Source: Zantedeschia hybrid cultivar (taxonomy: Eukaryota; Streptophyta; Magnoliopsida; Alismatales; Araceae). Taken from it: a stretch of DNA of 64,000 bases. The DNA is taken from contig JARZZO010000011.1 of NCBI GenBank assembly GCA_030544215.1, forward strand, positions 4,078,001 to 4,142,000. Reading direction: 5' to 3'. Shown here piece by piece: positions 56,148 to 64,000 of this stretch. The position numbers and the translations under genes were made by a program. How positions within the stretch are numbered: the stretch's first letter is position 1; every line of letters begins with the position of its first letter. The notes beneath the pieces are model-generated. The model searched no databases, was not told where the DNA came from, and was given only the letters and a program-made list of their open reading frames with translations.

Positions 56148-56573
56148 AATTCGAAGGTGTAAAGCATTGTTCTACTGCTAAAAACTTGCTACTATTTTTA
56201 TGGCTTAACCCATTTACTAGATTAAAACGAAACTTTTAACCCAGAGAAAAAGACATATGAATGTTTATATAAATTTGGGCGTCTTTATATAATGCTGATA
56301 AATTCTAAGATCGATATTCTTGAATTACTACTTACACAAGACACCTTTTCTTCTCTCTCTGTTTCTATATTGCTTTGGCTCCATTTGTATCATATGCCCA
56401 GCAATATGACAGGTCCTCTCGTGATACGGGACTTGAGAGTGGGCATATAGATGAAGTATAGGCCTTACATATCACGGTTGGTTAGTTTTTAGTTTACTCT
56501 AACATATGCAATGTGTCAAGTATTAGACTTTGACCTAGAATCAGCTTTTAGTTCTGCTAGATCGTTTAGTTTT

Positions 56574-56691
56574 GAGAAGAGATCCTTTCTAGATGTGTTT
56601 GGATTGAAGTCCAACAGTATTGAGAGAGAGATGAGGGTCAAACAGTGCCACTAGACTCTAATCCAAGCACATACTAAAAGGATCTCCTCTC
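56574..56691. mobile_element. Short foldback MITE, 118 bp
   Basis: A perfect 9-bp TSD TTTAGTTTT (56565-56573, 56692-56700). TIRs are GAGAAGAGATCCTTTCTAGA and the complement GAGAGGAGATCCTTTTAGTA, continuing into TGTG(T/C)TTGGATT. It is a MULE-type non-autonomous element 0.43 kb from the larger foldback. Confidence 0.88.
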
Positions 56692-56700
56692 TTTAGTTTT

Positions 56701-58230
56701 TTGATTGTGGAGTTGGGAGGTTTTCAAGTTTATCTTTCAACGTAATTTTCTGTGGAAAGTTTTCTTCTCCTCTCTTTTTTGTCCATTTTTCCCTTCCCTA
56801 AAGGGGCAGCGGATGGCTTCATGTCAACAATCCTTCGTTTGTAGCTGTGGATTTTAATTTTGACTATTCTAACTTAAGTTTCAACCAAGCATCACCGAGA
56901 GCTCATCTGTTATAATTTTCGGTGCATGATCAGTGGAATTTAGTCAACTATTGGTTCTAATTCGTCCATATATAATTAACCCTCATTTTGTAGAGATGTT
57001 AAGAAACTTTTTAATTAGAGGGCTATCTATCCTGAATTGTGTTGGCTTGACATGCATGTAAGAGCGAGTGCTGTACTTACAAAGTTCGGAAATTTGGTTC
57101 TTATGATTACTAAGTTTGACCTATCCAAGAACGGAAGATCCGTATCCACTATTATTGGATTGGTTAATTCTGATGGCAAATTTGTCCTTCAACGTGGTTA
57201 CAGTTAACTTTTATGATGTTGGGAGCCGGCTATATGCTAGACTCCACATCCACATGTTCTTCTTGAAACCTAATCATGTTCATGAACAGATCCGATCACA
57301 TCGGATCCTACCGCAGGCTAAAACGTTATCTTTTTGATAGGTCTAAAGCTACTTAAGATTAGGATGCTCCGAACTCCCAAACTATATGGGGAAGATCGAC
57401 ATGTTGAAAAAGTAATCGATTAGTCGGTGTGTGTAGCTACTCATTAATTGGTTGCTCCCATGTTGTAAATTAAGGATAAAAAACCTTCTCTGTGGTTAGT
57501 TTTAATCCCCTTCATGACAAGTTCTAATAAGACTTTTCAGAGTTTGCTCTTCTTGTGGGCAACTGTGCTTTGGAGATATCATTAAAGAAGTGAAATCACT
57601 GGATTCCAAATTGGATTTGAGAAACCTGTGCAACAGGCAATTTAATTTGCTGAGAAAACAACTCGAACTAAAATAATTATTTTTGTATTTTAGATTTTAG
57701 ACTCAAACAAGATAAATCACAAGGCTTACGTCTACATCAACCCAAATACTTAAGAACCTGTGCTTGTAATTTGCAAGTACACGAAACACAATTTAAAGAT
57801 ATACGTTGCTCATGGATCGTGGCCATTGACCCTGGCTATAATAAACAATACTGATCGATTCACAAAAGAAGAAAAAGATAAAAGAATCAAGTCATGGGCA
57901 TGCATGACTGAACACCTCTGACGTATTAGCTAGGCATATATGCTGAGAAGAATGTTGCTTCAAGAACCCTAGAATAATTAAACCCACAGTACCCATTCAT
58001 TAAAGAAATGGATAACCTATGCCTCGTAAACCTCACCAACCATGCCACCATTGACATTGTATAGATTCCTAGGAAAGGGAAGATAAGATTAATGTTAGCT
58101 GGTGGATGCTCCCCTCTAAGGATGAGAGGCGAACACCATGTCTGCCAAGAAAGAGGGTATGGAACTTTTGATAACAAGTCTCTCTTTTCCTATACATACG
58201 TGCAGGGAAGGAAGCTAGAGGGGGTGAGGA
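56701..58230. other. Intergenic, no gene recognised
   Basis: AT-rich sequence with no coding exon, LTR or inverted repeat that I can support. Confidence 0.5.
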
Positions 58231-58239
58231 ATCTTGCTG

Positions 58240-58440
58240 TGTGTGGAGGGGAAGGGGAAGGGGAAGGGGAGGGGTTGGTTGCCGAGTCGCCCTCGGTTTG
58301 GAGGACCGCCCATGTGCACGCCGCGGAGAACCCGCGTTGGGTTCGCATCCAAGGGGTCACCCTTCACCGGATGGGGGTTCTCCTGTCCGCTACCCATACC
58401 CTCATTATTATATAGATTTGTAATAGATTAAAAAAAAGAA
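58240..58440 (+). mobile_element. tRNA-derived SINE
   Basis: A GGGGAA-repeat leader is followed by an A box-like TTGCCGAGTCG and a B box GGTTCGCATCC about 70 nt later, then a GC-rich body and an AT-rich 3' end with an A7 run near 58430. The composition stands out from the AT-rich flanks. No TSD was resolved. Confidence 0.6.
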
Positions 58441-60495
58441 TAAATAAAAAGTGGTGGATGAAATAAACAAATAAAAGGTGGTGAATATAGGTGTAGGTTG
58501 GGAAGGGGACGAAGGCAACAGATATGATATTTGTACCGAAAAATCAGCAAACATATAAAAAGAGGTCAAACAAAGTAAGTATAAGTAACGAATGGGTAGA
58601 AAGAATGTGTCGTTATTTTTCACTTAAGGTGAGCGGATTAGTTCATGACTTAAGAGAAATTAAGCTAGAGAAAAAGGAAAGAGTACAAAAACCTTTTCAT
58701 CTCCCATGGAGGTATGGATGTGAAAAGAGTCAGTTATTGTTACTCCTCCTCTTGTGATTTATACTTATTAGGGTTTTTGCATATATGTCCCTCAAAAACA
58801 CTGTAATTGCATGTGTACCAACAATTTTCACATATTATCGTTAATACTCCTGCAATTTTTAAAATGTTCTATTTATGCCCTTCCCGTCAAACTTAAGTTA
58901 ATTTCAACGAAATATGTCAAAAACATTGCACAAATCATAACATCATTGAAGGTATCAAGGGTACAAAATACAAGATTTTAGTATATTGAGAGGTATATAT
59001 GCAAAATATTAGTAAATTTAAAAGCATTTATGTCAAACCATTAGATTGAAGGATATAAATATAATATTTTGAAGATTGCAGAAATACTGATGATAAGAAT
59101 TGAGGGTATACATGCAAATACATTATTTTTTTGAGATATATATGTAAAAAATCCTACTTATTATAGAAAGAAAGAGTTTTTACAAATGAAACTACTGTTA
59201 AATATTTAATTATGACTTTGTCGTTGCAACATCCAAATTTTCTTACCTACTACTTCTACGGTTAATGTGCAAAAATGCCACTATTGTCATAGGTAGTTAA
59301 AAGACAATTGAGGAGTACATTAAGAGATTAATTTAGGAAAATACAAGTTGTGTCCCCCCGAAACATGTTAAAACTCACTCTCTCTCTCTCTCTCCTCCAT
59401 TCTCTTCATTATCCAAAAAGAGTTTTAACCGTCATCCAATTAAAGTTGATTATACGGCTGCTGCAACAAGCAATGGTGGACGCATAAATTTTGTTCAATG
59501 AAATGTTTCAGACATTAAGTCATAAATATAGTTGGTCAGTGTGGTCTTAGATTAGGTCACATGGGTTTCTGGGTTAGGTCAATGAGGTCCTGGACTGAGT
59601 CAGTAAGATCTCGGACTAGACTGCTTTGAGTTGGACCAATAAATTTAAAAAAAAATTAGTAGGGTCTCAGGACCCACTGAATTAGTATTGCACCCGTCAC
59701 TGGCAACAAGTATACTTTTTACTATTTTTTCTAAACATCCAAGAGGACGGGACAAGATTTAAAAATATAAAAACTAGATTTTAATTTTTGTTTTTTTAAT
59801 CTTTTTAACCGTCCGATCTCACGGTTTAGACTTCTATGGTTGTTCCTTTCTCTTGAAAAAGTAGAAAAGTATACCTACCATAATAACCGTTTGATCAAAA
59901 ATTGATCAGATCAGACGACTGCGCACAAAGTGTTAAAGCACTTGCGTCCAAAAAAGCCCAATGCATGGTAACAACAGTAGATCCGTGCACACATGTTGAC
60001 ACTTGTGTAATATGAAGTAACTAGTCATTTTGTCACAGTAATGATATTATAGATATTTCATGCATCTTTCCAAAATGTACACTGGGTATATTTCGATGGA
60101 GTTGAACAACGACTATTAGCTCAAATATCATTTTTTGCACAGATAAATGACCATAAAAATTGATTATAAGAAAGCTCAAGTGTTGTAATGGTAATCCTCA
60201 ATTAAGCTTCAACGAAGGTTTGTTTGCTAGAAATACAAAAGAAGATTACAACGTGGATCCACAACAAAAGGAAATTTGATAACAACGTATGTGGCCCACA
60301 AGAGAGAGAGAGGAATCATTTGTATACGTGGCACACCCTCTCGTGACAGGAGAGCCAGATCAATGTGGAGTCCAGGGAATTGGATGGTTGGGTTTCTCTA
60401 TTCTGGGGATAATTAAAACCCTCATGAGAAGACAGATAAACCTGAAAAGCCTTTGCATGATTTAACGTTAATGGAGTCCCCTTCTGTCTTTCTAT
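58441..60495. other. Intergenic AT-rich stretch with one small tandem array
   Basis: No gene is recognised. It holds a four-unit array (59534-59620) and a CT run near 59378-59394. Confidence 0.5.
59534..59620. repeat. Degenerate 22-bp tandem array, about 4 units
   Basis: Units run GGTCAGTGTGGTCTTAGATT, AGGTCACATGGGTTTCTGGG, TTAGGTCAATGAGGTCCTGG and GAGTCAGTAAGATCTCGGAC, sharing GTCA-TG-GGTC-TGGA-TAG. It has no coding value. Confidence 0.7.
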
Positions 60496-60504
60496 TTTAA
60501 AATA

Positions 60505-61002
60505 GAGTAACACTTGCTGCATCGAAAGTCAGTATAATAAGTTGAGTCATCTTGCAATGCAAGATATCATTGGTTCAGTTGGATAGAGGCACGTGAGTTG
60601 ACAACTTTTTCAATAAGTAGACCATACAAACATTAAATGCGAGGACAAGGTTTTGAGCGTGACAAATATGCGTACGCGTGACAAATATTTCGTAGGCATG
60701 ATAAATACTAATTGTCGTCCCTATGTATATGTATATAAATTTATAGGCATGATAAATATTTTATAAGCATGACAAATGGGTCGTAGGCATGACAAATAAT
60801 ATTTATCATGTCCACGAAATATTTGTCACGCGTATGCATATTTGTCATGCTTAAAGCCCTGCACTCGAATTTAATATTTGTGTGACCTATCCGTTGAAAA
60901 GTTGTCCAATCTAGGTGCCCCTCATTCAACTGGACCAATGACATCTTATATTGCAAGATGACTCAACTTGCTGCACTGATCCTTAGTGCACAAGTATTAC
61001 TC
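60505..61002. mobile_element. MULE-type foldback MITE, GAGTAATACTTGCTG family
   Basis: 498 bp with a perfect 9-bp TSD TTTAAAATA (60496-60504, 61003-61011). Ends are GAGTAACACTTGCTGCA and the complement GAGTAATACTTGTGCAC. Inside, AAGTTGAGTCATCTTGCAAT and GTTGACAACTTTTTCAA face inverted partners, so arms extend for well over 100 bp. The centre carries repeated TGACAAATAT/ATGATAAATA motifs. Confidence 0.88.
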
Positions 61003-61384
61003 TTTAAAATATGAACCTTAGTGAAAAGCAAAAAAAAAGTGCTTGAAAAAGGTTATGAATTTTCCTCTTTTACAGCAATACGAACAAATAGGCTCCACTA
61101 TAAATGGTTTTCTTATTATACATGTTTGGTTAGCTAAATCAAAAACAAAAATATTACCATGTCTCCACTAAAGACACCGAAAGCAAACAGTTAATGTCGT
61201 GTTTGGAAATATTATCTTCTGTCAGGGTTTCTTTTTTCTCCTAAAAACTGTTTCATTTAAGCTTTAAAAATAATTCATTTTAGCTCTCAATTCTCAATCT
61301 AACATCATATTTCGCTTGTCATTATCTTCAACCTGTTTCCTCTTTTCTATATTCATCCCATTCTCATCTTCAACTGTTTCCTTT

Positions 61385-61600
61385 AAGGCTGCAACTTGAG
61401 TCGAATTAGTTCAGATTGAAGTCAATCTTTATTTAATTCATGTCAAGAGTCTCTTAATCTTAATCCAATATAATCCAACCTCTTTTTAATCCTAATCCAA
61501 CCAATTTAACAACGTCCCAATCCAACCCACGTTACCTAACCTTCATCAAGTTAGGTGGGATTGAGTTGAGTCATATTTAAAAGATGAATCAATGTATCTA
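61385..61600. repeat. hAT-like subterminal repeat, left copy
   Basis: AAGGCTGCAACTTGAGTCG, then GTCTCTTAATCTTAATCCAA and related AATCCAA/AATCCAACC motifs. An inverted, diverged counterpart lies at about 63250-63470, so both may be ends of one old hAT-like element. No convincing 8-bp TSD was found. Confidence 0.45.
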
Positions 61601-61914
61601 TCTATATTTAGAAACTAACTAAAAAAAGTAGGTTTAAGTATGATTATATGGTTGCTACTTAAGAACATCTTTGTTCATATTAGAATCTAAGTTTTTGTCC
61701 AAAGATATAAATTAAACGAAACATATTTAATGAGCTAAGTTATTATATATATCTATATAATGATCTAAGTTATCACCATCATCCCCTTTGCATTAGGGTA
61801 AGCTTCCTCCTCCCCCTTCCAAACTCTTAGCAGGGACAAGGGTTGCCACTTGGCCAATCCATCCTCACATGGAGCACATACAGAGGTATGCAGCTAGAGG
61901 ATCTTCAACATCTA

Positions 61915-62580
61915 GGGGTGCAAACGACTCGAGTTGAGTCGAGTTTCACCGTGCTCAAACTCGGCTGGATAATCTCTTGCCTACTTCGAACTCGATCGAA
62001 CTTTTAAACACGCCATTCAAACTCGGCTCAATTAGATACTCGATGAGTTCAAGCCGAATTCGCGAGCTCATGAGCCCAGTTTACCCTGCAAATGAACAGA
62101 ACGCGGCCAGAGGTACTAATGTTTTAATTTCATTAATTAGGGAAGCCCACTAGGCCCACCCAGTCCATTAGCCCGATACACTACTTGGCCCGAGACTTGC
62201 TCGCGCCCAGTTGCGTGGCCGCGTAGGCCATCGGAGCAAGGGAGGCCATTGTACTAATCTGCAAAACCCAAACCCTATTTAGTGCACCTCCCCGACGGTA
62301 ACCAGCAACCCCCCTCCCGCCTACCCATCCTACTATTTAAAATTTAATCTGCTCAATATATTCTTTACATAATGTAATAACGTTATCTATCCTATAATAT
62401 TATTTTTATTGCTTTAAACTTATTTCCTTTTTGAAGACAGGTGTGCTTTATTCACTAGCTGAATACTCAAACAAGCTCCTAATGAGTATTTAAATGAGTA
62501 CCTAATGAGCTCTTCATGAGTTCTTAGCAAATATGTAAACGAGTATTTAATCGAACATACTATGTTCTTTAAAAACCTCT
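61915..62580. mobile_element. Probable hAT-like remnant with ACTCGA/GAGTCG motifs
   Basis: It begins TAGGGGTGCAAACGACTCG, a terminus common among plant hAT elements, followed by many ACTCG, TCGAG and GAGCTCATGAG motifs, and later GAGTATTTAA-GAGTACCTAATGAGC units near 62470-62560. The matching right terminus is not visible. Confidence 0.45.
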
Positions 62581-63249
62581 GCTTGTAGGATTGAGTGAAG
62601 AGAGCCCCGCGTGGGAAGCATCAAATGATTCAAATCCATCAAGTTCTTATTGGGAACACATCAAAATAGTATAAACAGATGATAATAAAATACCTTGCAA
62701 CCCTGCACAAACAAATCCTTCATAATATTTGTCACAGTTGCCTGCCGATCGAGGGTTTCCTCAGAGATATCCACACGTGCCAGTCCGGCAGGCAACACTC
62801 ACCGCTTGTTTAAGTGTCAGTGGCGCCTGCAAGTGGAAGCAGCATATGAATAGAAGAAAAATATTTTGTCGCAAGGTTTTGTAATTTTAGATGGGTCAAT
62901 CTGAATTTGAACTAGACTAATTCGATAGTTGGGTTAATTTGAACTGGACTAAGTTAAGATTGTTGAATTAAGGTTGAGAGATCTTTCAACCCAACTTTAT
63001 GGATTGGATTTGGTTGAGGCTTGGCCAATCCAACTTAGCTCGACTCTAACATTAATATATAAATGATAATTTATATCATTAAAATGTGTTTGATTTAATT
63101 TTATATTATTAAATAAAATTTTAATTATAACATGAACAAAAAATTCTAAAATAGTAGTTGTCATGTACTTATGCTTGTATCTTTTTTTTCTAGTTACTTA
63201 ATTTGTTGACATAGATAGATAAATTCATTCATCTTTTCTAAGTAGAATG

Positions 63250-63470
63250 TTAGCAGTAAGAAAGCAAAGTTATAAAAAAAACCAAGAAAGTATTAAGAAT
63301 ATAATTTGAATCAATCTAATCTAACGTGATGGAAGTTGGGTTATATGAGTTGAGTTGGATTAAGATGTTGTTAGATGGATTGGATTAAGATTGAGAGACT
63401 ATTGGCACCAATTAGATTAGGGTTGACCCAGCCTGGCTTAACCGAATCAAAATTGCAGTGCTACCTATAA
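63250..63470. repeat. hAT-like subterminal repeat, right copy
   Basis: The complement reads GCACTGCAATTTTGATTCGG, then TCTCTCAATCTTAATCCAAT, paralleling 61385-61600 in the opposite orientation. It probably marks the other end of the same decayed element or a second family member. Confidence 0.45.
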
Positions 63471-64000
63471 TTGTCGTCTGACCGGAGAGATAGAATGACG
63501 TCTACTATATTGCGTTTTCAATGGCCCATGCCGTATGCAGGAAGTACTTCTCTAAATGGCTTGGGTTGCGTGCGTTGTCTAAAAGAGTTATACTTGACCT
63601 TCAATATTGTATCAAGGATCTGTACAGTGAAATAACAAAAAAAAAATATTTTTTATTTTCTTAAGTGATCCCAAAGTGTCCAACATGTCCGTACATATTA
63701 TTTGGTGGTAGAAGTTGGGCCGGCCCATCATTCGAACAAGCTGGGCTGGGCTGGGAATGGGACAGGAGTTCACCTTTTCATCCAAATAGCCTTGTCTTAC
63801 TGTTCGATTTATGATTTGGACACTAAACCTGCCAACCTCCCAATTCATCCTCGAACTAACCCACATCATATTAGCATGAAAACCAACTCATTACAAATCA
63901 ATCACATCATGTAAATAAAAGATAGACGTATGAACACATATTTTGGAGAAGTTTTTAGTTACAAATATGAAGAGTGGAAAATAAAAATAATTGAAGCCGA
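63471..64000. other. Window end, nothing recognised
   Basis: Intergenic sequence with short motif-free ORFs. Confidence 0.5.

Overview
This is nuclear plant chromosome, and probably a monocot. It has multi-exon genes with GT/AG introns, GC-rich first exons and CDS, a plant class III small heat-shock protein, a SAUR, a PLS-type PPR protein and a dense layer of plant-style transposable elements. There are no bacterial operons, CRISPR arrays or recognisable viral genes. I could not fix the species. A non-grass monocot such as a palm would fit the long repeat-filled introns, but that is inference.

Four genes are well supported. (1) Positions 1 to about 25.5 kb (minus strand) hold one SAC-domain polyphosphoinositide phosphatase gene of the plant SAC1-5 (FIG4-like) group. 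I placed 15 coding exons by hand; every splice phase joins and the 3' end lies beyond position 1. Its introns reach 11.3 kb because of nested transposons. (2) 35058-36710 (+) is an intronless E-type PPR gene resembling Arabidopsis At1g28690. (3) 42568-41970 (-) is a two-exon class III sHSP with a heat-shock element in its promoter. (4) 54302-54727 (+) is an intronless SAUR with a TATA box. These genes are ordinary neighbours and do not form a pathway.

The rest is mostly transposable elements, many delimited to the base by target-site duplications (TSDs). SAC intron 10 holds a stack: LTR element A (5690-11631, TSD CTCCA), whose right-hand LTR is split by a 3.36-kb solo LTR (8020-11383, TSD CCTAC) carrying a perfect 90-bp-arm palindrome; next to it is LTR element B (12120-14477, TSD CAAAT), whose lower-coordinate LTR holds two hAT-type MITEs with 8-bp TSDs. 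A sister of one of these MITEs lies at 15616-15951. SAC intron 5 contains a Pack-MULE-like element (20899-22446) whose interior encodes a peptide resembling the C-terminus of SIAMESE-RELATED cyclin-dependent kinase inhibitors. Intron 9 carries a GGCGCCTAGGCG-rich hAT-like element.

From 27.8 kb onward there are at least five foldback elements with 9-bp (MULE-type) TSDs (27878-28211, 31198-31365, 55680-56147, 56574-56691, 60505-61002), a probable sixth with an 8-bp TSD (42879-43363) and a larger element with about 125-bp terminal inverted repeats (30121-31381). There is also a decayed RTE-clade LINE (about 38.27-40.64 kb), an L1-type LINE fragment (about 46.3-47.15 kb) and several tRNA-derived or Au-like SINEs. 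Remaining stretches are AT-rich and show nothing I can name.
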